Source of the DNA: Cornus controversa
Lineage: Eukaryota; Streptophyta; Magnoliopsida; Cornales; Cornaceae
Assembly: GCA_026545225.1 (NCBI GenBank)
Contig: CM048848.1
Coordinates: forward strand, 23,414,806 to 23,478,805
Length of the DNA stretch: 64,000 nucleotides
Direction of reading: 5' to 3'
Position 1 is the first letter of the stretch, and every line of letters begins with the position of its first letter. A model generated the notes under the pieces. It worked only from the letters and a program-made list of their open reading frames with translations. It was not told where the DNA came from and ran no database searches. Position numbers and translations under genes: made by a program. Of this stretch, positions 30,668 through 43,969 are shown in pieces.

Positions 30668-33600
30668 ATGCAAGGTCGTCGTTCTGTAGCTGATCTTTTG
30701 ACACCTCTTGATCCTGAGCCTGAACGTACTCTTAGACAATAGAGGAACATCCCTGTTGATACCACTGTGCAAGAGGAAGCAATAATTGAAGACATGGCAG
30801 AAGAGAGGAATAACAACCTTGTTCCTAATGCTGATGGAGAAAGAGCTAGATTGTTGAGGGACTACTATGTTCCTAAGACATATACCTCACCAGCAGGTTT
30901 TCAACTGCCTAATGTCACAGCATAGAATTATGAGATCAAGTCCAGCATTATTCAGATGATACCATCTTATTTTGGGCTGACTCAAGAAGACCCTTACAAG
31001 CATCTAGATGAATTCATTGAAGTGTGCTCAACTACAAAAATTCACAACTTCTCTGAAGATGCTTTCAGAATGAGACTTTTTCCATTCTCCTTGAAAGACA
31101 AAGCAAAGTATTGGTTTAATTATCTACCGGCAGGTTCTATCACGACTTGGACTCAGATGCAACATGAGTTTCTCAAAAAGTATTTTTTGATAGGGAAGAC
31201 CAATCAGTTCAGACGTGCTATCACTGGTTTTTCCCAACATGAGGGGGAACAATTTTATGAGACATGGGAAAGATTCAAGGAACTTCTTAGGAAGTGTCCC
31301 CATCATCAAGTTCCTAAGTGGCAACTAGTGCAGAGTTTTCATGAAGGGCTGACAGAAGCCAACAGACAGATGGTTGATGCGTCGTGTGGAGGTACTTTTA
31401 TGTTGAAAAGTGAAGAAGAGGCATGGACCTTATTTGAAAATCTTAGTGACAACTCTCTACAACATGTGTCCTCTACTCATTCTAGTAGACATGCCACTAC
31501 AAGGAAGACTGATGGAATTTATGAGGTTGGTGCTTCAGAAGCAATGCCAACTGATATTGATTTAATTGCACAGAAGGTGGCAGCAATTATGGCTGCTAAT
31601 CAAACTCCTTCTGCTTCAAATTCTTCATTGCTAGGCCCTTGTGAATTTTGCTTTAGTCCTATGCATAATGTGAGCAATTGTCTTTCAGTGGGGTAATTTT
31701 CTGATATTCAACATGAGCAAGTTCAAGCTACATTCACTGGACCAATGAATCCTCCACGAGGTAATACTTACAATCCCACATGGAGGAATCATCCTAGTTT
31801 TTCTTACAGTAATTAAGGGGCAACAATGCAACCATCATATCAACCTAGGACTTTTGTGCCTCAACAGCAATATCAAACACAAAGTCCTATGGCCCAAAGA
31901 ATTTATGCTATTGAAGACAAGCTGACACTTACCTTATCAAAATTTGATAAGCTTGATTCTCTTATAGAGACAGTGCAAGCTATTGCAGTAATAGTACAAT
32001 CTACAGTTCAGCTAGTGCACTCGCATTCTCAATCCATTGCCAAACTGGAATCTCAGTTTGGACAGCTTGCTACTCCATTATGTAGAAGAGAAGAAGGGAA
32101 GCTCCCTAGTCAACCAATTGCTAATCCAAGAGGGATGCAGGCTTCCACAAGCAACCCCCACCATGAGCAAACTCAAGCTATTACCACTTTGAGGAGTGGG
32201 AAAATAATTGATAATAAAGTGGGTGAGAAGAAAGAAGAAGAAAAAGTGACCACAAGTCCAAATGCTAAAATTCCTTATGAGCCCAAGGCTCCTTTCCCAC
32301 AACGTTTCCTTGAAGCATCTAAATTGGGAAAGCAAGAGGACAAGCTGCATGACATGATGGAGGTGTTTCGACAAGTGAAGATTAATTTGCCACTCCTTGA
32401 TGCCATCAAGCAAATTCCTCCTTATGCTAAATTTTTGAAGGACTTGTGCACTCAGAAAAGGCGTTCTAAAAGCCATGTGCCAAAGAAAGTGATGCTGCCA
32501 TAACAAGTAAGTTCGATAATTCAGCGGTGTACTCCTCCCAAGTACAAGGATCTTGGTGCTCCAACTATCTCATGCATTATTGGGGAGCACCATGTGGATA
32601 AAGCTCTTCTTGATTTGGGTGCAAGTGTGAATTTGCTACCTTATTCAGTTTACTTACAATTGGGCTTGGGAGAGTTGAAGCCTACCTCGGTGGTATTGCA
32701 ATTTGCAGACAGATCAACAAAGCAACCCCGAGGAATCATAGAAGATATGCTCATTAAAGTGGATAAGTTCTATTTTCCTGTTGATTTCATTGTACTTGAC
32801 ACTGAGCCGGTTCACAATTCGAAGAGGCACATTCCAGTGATCCTTGGTCGACCTTTCTTAGCTACAGCTGATGCTTGCATATATTGTAGGTTGGGGATCA
32901 TGGAGATTTCATTTGGCAACATGAATGTCAAGCTTAATGTGTTTAATGCTATCCAACACCCTCCAGATCAGAGTGATGTGTTCTGCATGGATGACATTGA
33001 TGAATGTGTAGAGAAATTTGTTTCGTCCTCTATATCTCAAAATTCCTTGGAGGTATGTAAGTCTCTTTACGACTTTGAGAAAATTAATGATGAAGGGTTG
33101 TGTGAAGAGGTGCATTCTATGCTGGAAGTGGATGCTATTCAGAATACTCCACCTTAGAGAATTCCAATTGAGCCACTACCTTCTCTCTCTAGCACTCCCC
33201 TAGTGCCTTCATTGGAGTCCCCTCCAGAATTAGAGTTGAAGCCTTTGCCTGATAATTTAAAGTATGTATTTTTGGGGGCACAGAAAACTCTTCCTGTTAT
33301 AATTGCCTCTAATTTGACAGAAATTCAAGAGAAGAGTTTAGTAGAGGTCTTATATCAACATTGTGAAGCAATTGGGTGGAGTGTTGCTGATCTTAAAGGC
33401 ATTGATCCCTCAATTTACATGAACAAAATTCATCTAGAAGAAGGATATAAGCCAACTAGAGAGGCACAGAAGGAGGTGGTAAAGAAAGAGGTTGTCAAAT
33501 TACTTGATGCAGGCATCATTTATCCAATTTCTGACAGCACATGGGTGAGTCCAACACAAGTGGTTCCTAAGAAGTCTGGTCTTACCATTGTCCCTAACTC

Positions 33601-34889
33601 TGTGGGAGAGCTTGTTCCACAATGTACTGCCACAGGTTGGCGTGTGTGCATTGATTACAGAAAGCTAAATTCTATGACAAGGAAGGATCATTTCCCTCTT
33701 CCATTCATTGATCAAATACTTGAAAGGTTAGCTGGTCAAAGCTATTATTGCTTTCTGGATGGCTACTCCGGTTATAACCAAGTGGCTATGGATCCAGAAG
33801 ATTAAGAGAATACTACTTTCACTTGTCCCTTTGGTACTTTTGCTTATCGTCATATGCCATTTGGATTATGTAACGCTTCGGCGACATTCCAGAGGTGTAT
33901 GATGGCCATCTTTTCTAACATGGTGGAAAAATTCTTGGAGGTGTTCATGGATGACTTCTCTGTTTTTGGATCATCCTTTGAAAACTGTCTGAGTAATTTA
34001 TCACTGGTGCTTCAAAGGTGTCGAGAGCGTAATTTGGTACTTAGTTGGGAGAAGAGCCATTTTATGGTAAAAGAGGGTATTGTATTGGGTCATATTGTTT
34101 CAGAGAGGGGCATCGAAGTTGATAAAGCAAAGATCGATCTAATTGTAACTCTGCCTCATCCAAATTCGGTAAGGCAAGTTCGATCTTTCTTAGGCCATAC
34201 TGGGTTCTATAGAAGATTTATCAAGGATTTTAGTAAAGTGGCTCAACCATTGTGCCATTTGTTATCTAAAGATGTTCCCTTTATCTTTGATGAAGATTGT
34301 GTGCAAGCTTTTGAAAAGCTTCGGTCTCTGTTATCCTCTGCACCAATTATGCAATCGCCAAAATGGGCTCTACCTTTTGAAATCATGTGTGATGCATCTG
34401 ATTATGTAATGGGAGCAGTGTTGGGACAAAGAGAAGAGAAACGGCTATATGTCATCTATTACGCTAGTAAGACTCTCTCTGATGCCCAACTCAATTATAC
34501 AACCACAGAGAAAGAGCTTCTAGCTGTAGTATTTGCCTTGGACAAGTTTCGTTCTTATTTATTAGGATCCAAGGTGGTTGTCTACTCTGATCATGCAGCA
34601 TTGAGACACTTATTGGCGAAGAAAGAAACCAAACCGCGTCTTATTCGTTGGATTTTATTACTGCAATAATTCAATTTGGAGATAAAAGACAAAAAGGGGA
34701 CTGAGAATGTGGTTGCAGATCATTTATCTCAGATTGAGGTTGAGCCGGTTAGCGATGTATTGCCTATTTCAAGACTCATTTCTGGATGAACAATTGTTTG
34801 GAATTGGTGAGATGAAAGTTAATGGCCAAAGGTTAAAGCATTGTGTGGAAGGATGTGTGCCAAGAAGAGACGTAGAGTCCGTTGACTAG
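30668..34889 (+). pseudogene. E5 gag-pro-RT-RNase H, integrase excised, disrupted
   Basis: One frame is traceable from ATG 30668 to 34789 through about eight stops (including TAG near 30739 and 30922, and stops near 31694, 31814, 32501, 33155, 33803 and 34666), most where relatives have Gln, Trp or Glu. Gag capsid about 30950-31340; zinc knuckle about 31640-31680; DLGAS protease about 32610-32640; RT with FMDDFS about 33946; RNase H about 34380-34730. After DEQLF a frame change leads straight to KVNGQRLKH, the end of integrase, so the zinc finger and catalytic core (about 1 kb) are deleted. Inactive copy. Confidence 0.87.
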
Positions 34890-35241
34890 ACGGATCCCGT
34901 CTATCCGACTTAATCCCTTCGGAGAGTCGATCGTCCCCTACGGACGTTAAAATGTAGGTTCTGTATGTATTTCTATCCTTTAATCTCTTTAGTTTTCTTT
35001 GATTTTAATTTTTAGTTTTAGTTTTCTTAAGTTTTTTTTTCAATTCTAGTTGCGTTTTAATATTTTTTCTTTGAGTTTTTGATGTATAAGTTGCTTCCGG
35101 AGGATGCCAAGAGGTGTACCGAGGTATTTGGACTCAAGACGGGTGAAAAATCATGCTTTTGGTCAACCTTGGGCGATGGAGACTCAAAAATATCAAGTCT
35201 CGGTCGACTTTGGGCGATGGAGGGTCCAGCAGGCTACTAGA

Positions 35242-35353
35242 GGGGGGATCGATCACCCCAGAGGAGGGGGATTGATCGCCCCACAATTTTCCAAGAGAAG
35301 ACCCACCAGTAGGTGGGCGATCGATCGCCCACCCTAGGGGGGATCGATTGCCC
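35242..35353 (+). promoter_or_regulatory. Inverted-repeat array upstream of ORF3 (E5)
   Basis: Four units on CGAT-CG-ATCG, the third (35312-35333) a perfect 22-bp palindrome with GGTGGG/CCCACC flanks. The array ends 34 bp before the TATA box. Confidence 0.68.
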
Positions 35354-35385
35354 AAGCCCATGGGTGGGCTGACCGAGACTCCCTT

Positions 35386-35395
35386 CTATATAAAG
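35386..35395 (+). promoter_or_regulatory. TATA box of candidate ORF3 promoter (E5)
   Basis: CTATATAAAG, a near-consensus plant TATA box, deep inside the element and far from either LTR. The ORF3 ATG lies about 410 bp downstream. Confidence 0.55.
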
Positions 35396-35801
35396 ACTCC
35401 TCTAATTTTAAAGCTACTACTTGCATCCTAAACCTCTTTGAGCTCCAATTCAAGTCCTACTTCAACCGGGAAATTAATTTCTTCAATTGGTGATTATTAA
35501 ACAAGAATTCAACACTGATCATCATCATCATCAACATCAAAACCGGATCAAGAATCACTAGTTCTCAAAGGAAGCTCTCACTTTTTCAAGTTCAACATCA
35601 AAGTAAGTGAAGTTTTTCTTTGGTGAAATTGTTCAAATCTTTTTGAGGGCTTTTGAAGACCAAGTTTGGGGGATCAATTTGGTGCATTTACTTGTTCAAT
35701 TTGGGTGGAAAAATTTCCGGAAAGAGGAGGTTGAAGGTTACAAAAGAATTGTGCACACCAAGTGTTCGATTTAATTCCTCAACCACACTTTTTCTACTTC
35801 T

Positions 35802-37024
35802 ATGGCACCTAAGAGAGCAAGTCACCAAGGTGCTTCAAGTTCACGTAATCCTCGCCGAGCGAGGCATGATCCAACCACAGGTTCTTCACGATCTCGCCGA
35901 GAAGGTATTTAAGAGAGATGGCATCCAAGGGCTTTGAACTTTGAAACTACTTTTGACATAGCTGAACTCTATGGTATGTTTCCTGAGACACGATGGGGAT
36001 TTCTGACATCTGTCGTCATTGGTCAGCATTCATTTTTGTTCCACTCTCGTCTACTATCTACCCGAGGCTTGTCAAGATATTTTATCAGAACTTAATGCCG
36101 ACACCTGATGAGCGGGTTGTGCTTACTTCTTCAGTAGATGGAACAATAGTTTGAGTGGATATGTCATCCATTGCCATTGCCATGGGTTGTCCTCATGAGT
36201 GCCCGGATGATTTATCTCATATCTATACTCCTCTACCCGACGAGTTGTCAGTGGGTAATTTGGTTGCACCTTTATGTGCTAATCAATTTTTCAGGCCGAA
36301 AAGGAATGCAGCTTCCAAGTCTTCAATGCCAAATCATTTATGGTTCCTTGACGCTGTTCTACTCAAGAATGTATGTCCAATTGGACATAAAACCAAGAGA
36401 CGTCAAGAGTTCCTCAGCTCCTTATATGCTATACATTTTGGGCATTGGCTGTCATTCCCACAGATTGTCTGGGGCCAGATGGAGAAATTCTATTTTAAGG
36501 TTGTGGCCAAGGCACCAGATAGTGCAAGTGACTGAGAGTTTCCATTCCCAACTATCATTCATCAGTTGCTTGTGGCACAGGGGTATGCAGTCCATGAGGA
36601 CGAGCTTGCCTTTCCACGTGATCTTCATTATGGCACACATGACTGGAATTTGAGCCGATCTCATATGCACCAGAGAGTCATAGCGGCGCCTGGTGAAGTA
36701 TCTCGGTTGGCCCAGGGAGGAGAACATATAGATATACCACCACCGGTGGAAGATCATGAGGAGATGGAAGCAGAGGAAGAGGAGGTGCATGCACAGGCTG
36801 GTGGGCATGATTATCAATATTTAGAGGGGCAGATTGTTGGGTTGACAGCCTAGTTTGGCACCCTACAAACAGAGGTATCCACATAGTTTGGAGCAATGAG
36901 GACAGAGATGGCGGATCACTTTCGTGACACTCGCCAAGAACAACTAGAGATGAGGAGGATGCTGCGTGCACTGATGCGCCAGGCAAACTTGGATCCGGAT
37001 GCTCAGTTACCACCACATCCTTGA
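35802..37024 (+). pseudogene. E5 ORF3, plant transposon protein family, disrupted
   Basis: Likely ATG 35802 (MAPKRASH). The frame changes near 36020 and stops occur near 35910, 36150, 36530, 36850 and 36885. The domain is homologous to E2 and E7 ORF3: LWFLDAVLLKNVCP, RRQEFLSSLYAIHFG and FPQIVWGQM align with their WFLDTVLLKNACP and SLIWGQM blocks. An acidic stretch (about 36750-36790) and a probable coiled coil follow. Function unknown. Confidence 0.8.
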
Positions 37025-38633
37025 CAGGAAGGTAACCATCTTTTGTATTTTATTTTATTTTTCTTTTTAATTTTATTTTTCTTTCTGTAGTTAGATTTCC
37101 ATTATAAAAAAAAAAAAACAAACAAAAAAAAAAGGATTTTATTATTTTTTTTTTTTAGGATTTTTTCTTTCATATTTATTTTCACCCATACTCTTTTACT
37201 TGATCTTTGGGGTATAGTGGTTTGTTTTGACAGGTTCAAAGATCCAAGTTTGGGGGTGTGCTTGCATTGCCTTCATGCCATTGGTGTGCTAAATTTTTTG
37301 TCCACTACTCCATGATCATGGTAACATCGTTCTTACTCTTCTATTTGCTTTGATTGATAGTACATTGACAATGTACAGTTTAAGTTTGGGGGTGAGGAGA
37401 TGTCTATTTTTGTGCTTTATTGCATTATGGGAGAAATTTGTGTGAAATTCTTCTTGTATTAGGATTTTATTTTATTTTATTTTCTTAGTTTATTTATTTT
37501 ATTTTATTTTGTTTTATTTTTAGATAGAATGTTTTGACATTATTCAAAGGATTAATACCTTATGTAGGTGCATAACTTGCAATTTTTGAGTATGTTTTAA
37601 ATTTTTGGAAACTATGGTTTAAATTATGTGGTTTTAATCATGGTTTGCAATAACATGTGTTGGAGTGATTGATTTTAGTTTCCTTACATGCGCAAACACA
37701 CTAGCATAGTCTTATGTGGTATAGATTGTGGTTCTGAGTTATTGAGTTACATATGCTTGATATTAATTAGTATCTCTTGAGAATGAGTACCGATGATGTG
37801 TTTACTTGACTTCAATGAAAAAAAAAAAAAGAAAAAAAAGAAAGAAAAAAAAAGTGATGAATAAGCAAATCAATTTGATCATTTTCATGAGTAACCGGGC
37901 CTCTATGCCTTAGGAAGCACGGAGTGTTCGCGTCAAAAGTGAAAGGATGAGAAAAGATGAGCATTGGTTGTCTTGATTTGTAGCCTGACTGATTCGAGTA
38001 ATTAGGTCTTCAGGGTATTTTGAAGCCTAGTGCCCTAAAGCCATCTGGTTTGGGAGTCACTGACTGAAAGCTTGCTACATGGATCTTTCAGAAAGCTTAA
38101 TAAATCAAGACATTGCACAACCAATAAAGCAATGAAAAAAAAAGAATGATGGAAAAAAAATGAAAAAGTCATGTATTCATGTTTGGAAGTATGATTTCAA
38201 TAAGGGGAGCTAGTGAGTTGAAGGGGTATGTGCGTTAGTATATTCAGAGCTTGGTTATGCCACATGAGAGGACTGCTAGTTCACTTTACACGAGGGAACT
38301 AGGGTTGATTATTTTGAGATATGTTGATGTGAATTATGCATGGGGACCATTGATTTGAATTATAGAATTTGAAAGTTTGAAATTATTCTTGAAAGCAAGT
38401 TTGTAACTATGTATTGTAATCTTCTTCTTGAATTAATGTTGAAATAGAATTTTGAATGTTTGTGGGTAACATTTCTGGAAACCCTCACGAGACTATACTC
38501 GTCAACTAGGGGGAACCTAGGGGTTTAAAGGCTTGTTGCATATGCTAAATGCAATCGTTTCTCCCACAAAAGTGGAGTTTGGTAGTTTAGTTAGTATTTG
38601 TTAGTTTCATTTGTTTTGGTTTTGTTTTATTCT
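37025..38633 (+). other. E5 3' untranslated region
   Basis: No coding sequence. Holds PPT-like copies at 37246-37258 and 37382-37394, the palindrome GTACATTG-A-CAATGTAC (37360-37376; the AGGA loop is reduced here), A/T tracts, the small hairpin 38033-38054 and the hairpin block 38487-38577. Confidence 0.7.
38487..38577 (+). other. Hairpin block upstream of the E5 PPT
   Basis: ACGAG/CTCGT (38487-38502), CTAGG/CCTAG (38506-38520), TTGCAT/ATGCAA (38536-38554) and a fourth, CTCCCAC/GTGGAG with one bulge (38561-38577). The first three also occur in E1. Confidence 0.55.
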
Positions 38634-38670
38634 ATTGCTAAGGGACTAGCAATATGTAAGTTTGGGGGTG
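38634..38670 (+). other. E5 PPT with upstream hairpin
   Basis: ATTGCTA-AGGGAC-TAGCAAT (38634-38653), then AAGTTTGGGGGTG (38658-38670) abutting the LTR. Confidence 0.78.
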
Positions 38671-40175
38671 TGATAGGTGTTGAATGTTACGCATTCTAGC
38701 CTCTTAACTTATGTATTTTATTCTCTTAGTGATAGATTATTTTGTGATTTTACTTTGTTTTAGTGTTTTCTGTATTTTCAAGGCTTAATGATTATTTCAG
38801 TTAAAACTAAGCTTTTGGGCTTTTATAGAAGACATCCAAGATGGTGAGATGAAGCCTACATCAAGGAGATTCACTCAACCATTTATTTCAACTCAAATCA
38901 ACCCAAGAAAGAGGTCCAAGAGAATTACAACTGCTTAAGAAGGTTTCGGGCCTGAAGCCCAAATCTACTCATAATACAGTCTTAATCCCGTTTTGGAAAA
39001 TGGACCAGAAGTCTTATTGCCGAGCCTCAAATCGATTTTATTTTCACTTAAAGTTGAACGAAATTCGATTCTGCACATTTTTGTATTTCACGAAAATTCC
39101 GTAAATCGGACTTCTAGTGGGTCAAAAGTTGGGCCGAAGTCAGCAGAAAAAACCCACCTGATTAGTGCTGCGGGAAACCCTAATTTATTCCTAATTGGAT
39201 TAGGATTTTGGTGGATTCTCTTGGGAAATAAAGTGAAGACTTGGAGGCTGAGTTTGAGAGGAGATAACAGAGATTGGAGAGTCTGAGAGGGCTGGAGAGA
39301 ACAGAAACATATTTGCAGAGCCATTGGAGAACGAAGTCATACGCACAATTCAGAAATATGATGTCTTCTTCCTCAACAGTTGAAGTTTCTTCTTCTACCA
39401 TGAGCGGCTAGTTCATCCACTAGGGTTTTGATGTAGCCCTAACAAAGCATCAATGGTTTGATTGTTTTAATTATTGGGGACCTTTATATACATGTATAGA
39501 TTGTGTAATTTAGAGGATTCTTATTATAGAATGGAGCAATAAAAGTCTTGTAAATTCAATCTCAATGATTTCTTATCTTGTCTTAGATATTTAGTTATTG
39601 TTATTGAACTCAATCTCTCTTGTTTTCTGTGATCATGAGAGTGATTATTACACAATGGTAATCACTGAATATATTGTTAAGAGCTTTGATGGATTATGCC
39701 TAGAGAAGATGAACCATACTGCACCCTAGATTAGAGTAGTTAGGCAGATGGCCCATGCCAATCGAAGATAGTCCATGACTTAGCCTTAATCATATGTTAT
39801 CTTCTTGACGGATGAAGGTGAGCTTATAGCCACCGACACCACTTATGCATGATGTAATTCCCCATAGTTGATTCAATTGACCATTGATTGTGGAGTTAGT
39901 GGTGAAGTCAAACACCCTAGATTTCTCTCATATTATCTTCACTATCTATCTTACTTTGATTTATTTTATTTTAGTTTTTAATTAGTTTAGTTTAAAAATT
40001 AGAATTCTTTTCTTAAATTTAATTAGAATTAATTCCGTATTCCAACTCATCAGACCATAATCCCTGAGGTACGATACCTCTTTCGATAGTCCTATTCTGC
40101 AAGGAATTCGTTCTATTGCGAAGTGTGAAAATTTTTAATTGATATACTTTTTGAGTCACACTCACACACGAATCA
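38671..40175 (+). repeat. E5 3' LTR
   Basis: 1505 bp, TGATAGGTG to CGAATCA; about 70 bp longer than the E4 LTRs and visibly diverged. It ends inside chromovirus pol sequence. Confidence 0.88.
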
Positions 40176-42192
40176 ATGATGACTTTTATATACCGTCATT
40201 GCTTAGTTTTGTTGCTCAGAACGGGATTGGCCTAGATAGCTTGTTGGCTGAGGATGATGAGGTTATGACTCATGGAGGGCTTCCACCAATGGTTGGGGAG
40301 TTTTTAGATGTGTTTTTGGGGGACTTGATAGAGTTACTTTCGATGAGAGACGTGGTATTTAGCATTAATCTAGCTCCTGGTACCGCGCCTATCTATATGG
40401 CACTATACTGAATGGCTTCGACAAAATTAAAGGAGTAAAAAATCAGTTACAAGAGTTGTTAGACAAGGGTTTTGTACGACCTAGTACATCACTTTGGGGA
40501 GCTCTGGTCCTGTTTGCCAAAAAGATGGACGAATATTTGCGGTTGTGTATAGACTACCGAAAGTTGAACCAAACAACAATTAAAAACAAGTATTCCTTGC
40601 TAAGGATAGATGACTTGTTAGATCATTTTAAAGGTTCAACTTGCTTTTTAAAGATCAACTTGAGGTTGGGGTATTACTAATTGAGGGTAAGGGACAAGGA
40701 CATTCCGAAGACAGCTTTTTGGACTAGGTATGATAACTATGAGTTTCTCGTGATGCCATTTGGTTTGGCAAACGAATTGGCAACATTCATGGACTTAATG
40801 AACCAAGTCTTTAGTGTATAGTTGGACAGATTTGTGGTGGTATTTGTGGACAACATTCTTATGTATTATTCTTCTATGGAGGAGCATGAGACCCATTTGA
40901 GGACTGTATTGCAGATTTTGAGAGAGCATCATTTGTATGCCAAATATGAAAAATGTGAATTTTGGGTAACAGAGGTGAAGTTCCTAGGACAGTTGGTGTC
41001 AGAATGAGGAGTTTCGGTAAACCTTTCTAAGGTTGAAGCGGTAATGAATTAGGAAAGACCTAAGAATGTATTCGAGATACATAGCTTCTTGGGACTGGCG
41101 GGATATTACTAGTGTTTCATAAAGGACTTTTCAAAGTTAGCAGCGCCAATGACCAAGCTTACTCATAAAGTAGTTAAGTTTGTGTGGAACAATGCTTGTA
41201 AGTATTCTTTTATAGAATTGAATAGTAGATTGACTAGTGCTCCTATATTGATTATCCCTGAATGTGGTTTGGGTTATGTCATCTACCATGATGCTTCATA
41301 GGCTGGCTTGGGATGTGTACTAATGCAAGAGGGTTGTTGCATATGATTCCCCACAATTGAAAATCCACGAGCAAAATTACACGACTTATGACTCGGAGTT
41401 AGCGACAGTGATATTTACATTGAAAATATGGAGGTATTACTTGTATAGGGAGAAGTTTGAGGTGTTTTTCGATCACAAGAGCTTAAAGTACCTTTTCACA
41501 CAAAAGGACTTGAATATGAGACAAATGAGGTGGGTGGAGTACATGGAAGACTACAATTTCAATCTTCAGTATCACTCGGGGAAGGCCAAGGTGGTTGCCG
41601 ATGCATTGAGCAAAAAGTCACGTGGCACTTTGGCTAGTATTGTCATCCGAGAGTGGAAGAAAATGGAAGATATCTTAGAAATGGGATTGTACTTTAGTGA
41701 GGGTAGTGAACCGACTAGTTTGTTGACATTTGTTGCACAACCAACTCTAGTGAGTTGAGTGGTTGAGGAGCACAGACATGACAGTGAGATGAAGATTATT
41801 CGCACTCGAATTGTGGGTGGCGAAGTGATGGAAGATTAGGGTATCCATTTAGATGGAGGATTGAGGTTCAGAGGCAAAATAGTTGTTCCATTGGTTTATA
41901 GGGATGGGGTCTTGAGAGAGTTACATAGTTCCAGACTTCCAATGCATTCATGTGGTACCAAAATGTAACACAACCTTCGTACACAATATTGGTGGAAGGG
42001 CATGAAAAAGGACGTCACATAGTTTGTGGCGAGGTGCCTCACTTGTCAACAAGTGAAGGCCAAGCATCGGAGACCGCCAGGTTTATTACAACCATAACCA
42101 GTAGCTATGTGGAAGTGGGAACACGTCACTATAGACTTTGTGACGGGGTTACCTAGGACGAGGAAGAGTCACAATGCAATTTGGGTCATTGT
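40176..42192 (+). pseudogene. C1: chromovirus (Ty3/gypsy) pol fragment, decayed
   Basis: A different Ty3 lineage from its neighbours. Traceable in one main direction with many stops: pre-RT ([10 protein letters not shown]), RT ([28 protein letters not shown], where the usual DD is DN), RNase H (YTTYDSELA, FDHKSLKYL, VVADALSKK) and the integrase zinc-finger region (CLTCQQVKAKHRRPPG), ending at the first part of the core (WEHVTIDFVTGLP). RT and RNase H motifs resemble the Del/Tekay-type chromoviruses. Its 5' end abuts the E5 LTR; the rest of integrase and any chromodomain are missing. Confidence 0.82.
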
Positions 42193-43505
42193 AAGTATTT
42201 ACCTACTCCAAATCGATTGGGTAACCTTTTTGGAATCCCTACCGAGTATTTACCTACTCCAAGGTAGTTAGATCCCGATCACCGAGAATTTACCTCCTCC
42301 AAGGTGACTTAACCACTCCAACACCCTCATCGAGTATTGACCTACTCTGGGTAATTCGACTACTTTTCCCCGTTTCCTCACAACGAACCCATATATGCAT
42401 TTCGAATATATAAATATCAAGCAATTAAGTTTCATGTTTCACAATACATAAGCTAGTTATATAGGAATATAACATGTATTTCATCTCCACAACACTATAC
42501 ATATATTTACCTATACATGTAGAACCTAGCATACCATCCACATATGCTCACAAAACGTCACCTAAGCACATTTTAGTCATACTTCACCAATGCACACATT
42601 TTCTATGTAAAGATAGCATGCATTTAACTCACTTAACAACACATAATACATACATGTTCAATATAACACATTTTCACATATGTGCACAAAACCTAGCATA
42701 TAAGCATACATGCTAATATCTCTCACACATTCACTCCTTTTATCATCTATACTACCACATACATATCCATTTCACAATAGAGACTAAGGAGAGTATAATA
42801 ACACCACAACCCACCCTCTTACCACTCTAAATCATGCAACACACACCCTAAGCTCTTACCGTTTCACCCAAAACCCTAGAATCAACAAGTAAATGACAAA
42901 GAGAACCCCTACCTAAAAAATTAAGGCCTTCCAAGCACTTATCAAAATCCCAACAATGTCAACCTTGCCAAACCACAACTTTGATTGGTTCAAAGGGAAG
43001 CCCTAGCTGTCTCCTACGTATCTCCCTTCCTCGGTGGAACTTGAATCACACACAAAGGCCTCCAAAACCTAGAGAGAAGGAAGAGAGAAGAAGTGGGAGT
43101 AATTTAGAGAGAGAAATAGCCATGTATAATGGCTGAGATCTCCCATCCTTAATATTTAAAATATCCTGGCTTGCGAAAAGACTAAGCCCCCGGCCACTTA
43201 ACGTACCTTCTCGGCCTCCGTTTTCGATTCTGAAAACTCCTACGGCCTTGAAATCACTTCCTTAACTATCTAAACATTTCATCTAAGTCATTCCTAAAAT
43301 TAAATATTTTCAAGAATTTTCAGATTATCGGGCCCACTTAAGTTGTATCCTCGGCCCCAGTTTGACCAAAAAGTCAAACTTCTCCAAACCTTCTAAAAAT
43401 TTATCAAAACCTTTAAAACACTTGCCAAACATGTTCCCCACACATGAAACATGCTAATCAGCACTCAAAATGCAAAACCAGTCAAAATTAGTCATGGTCT
43501 ATACA
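42193..43505 (+). repeat. Likely 3' LTR portion of C1
   Basis: Non-coding. The first part holds degenerate repeats of a GAGTATTTACCTACTCCAA-like unit (about 42196-42350, four copies). The final 250 bp resemble the end of the solo LTR at 52472 (GGGCCCAC ... GTCAA ... ending TATACA versus TTCTTACA). I infer an LTR whose start was deleted with the end of pol. Confidence 0.45.
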
Positions 43506-43969
43506 GCCCAACTTTTGACCCACTAGAAGTTCGATTCATGAAATTTTTATGAAATACAAAAGTGTCCAGAATCGAATTTCGTTTGATTAACATAAGAATT
43601 AAGTCAATTTGAGCCTCAGAATTAAGATGTATGGGCTACTTTCCAACATGGGATTAAAATTATATTAAGCACAGAATTAGGCTTCAGTCCCAAATTATCC
43701 TTAAGTAGCTATAATTCTCTTGGACCTCTTTCTTGGGTTGATTTGAGTTAAAATATGGAGTTGAATGGATCCATTTGACATAGACTTCATCTAACCCTTT
43801 TGCATATCATCTTTAAAAGCCCAAAATCATGGTTTTAACTGAAATAATCATTAAGGCCCTGAATATACATAAAACACTAAAACGAAGTAAAATCACAAAA
43901 TAATCTATCACTAAGAGAATAAAATACGCAAGTTAAGAGGCTATAATGCATAACATTCAACGCCGATCA
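43506..43969 (-). repeat. Family B LTR fragment
   Basis: 464 bp from the LTR start (TGATCGGCG on the minus strand, at 43969) into the LTR, homologous to E4 and E5 LTRs but clearly diverged. It is truncated exactly at the end of the C1 LTR and abuts E6 gag on the other side. Confidence 0.78.

Larger units (their letters stand above)
34890..35801 (+). other. E5 region between pol and ORF3
   Basis: Contains GGACGTTAAA after the pol end, T-rich sequence, the inverted-repeat array, TATA box, a leader, a donor-like site CAAA|GTAAGTG at about 35603 and an AAGTTTGGGGG site (35662). I could not fix the acceptor before ATG 35802. Confidence 0.6.
30666..40175 (+). mobile_element. E5: family B Athila element with ORF3, 5' LTR lost
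   Basis: Begins at the gag start codon directly against the E3 LTR; its own 5' LTR, primer site and leader are gone. Order: gag, protease, reverse transcriptase, RNase H, integrase deletion, four inverted repeats, TATA box, ORF3, 3' untranslated region, PPT, 3' LTR. It represents the fuller family B structure from which E3 and E4 have lost protease, pol and ORF3. Many stops show it is old. Confidence 0.87.

Noticed and set aside
39088..39401. Small frames in the E5 LTR
   Set aside because: They lie in LTR sequence, are not kept in the other family B LTRs and have no recognisable domain.
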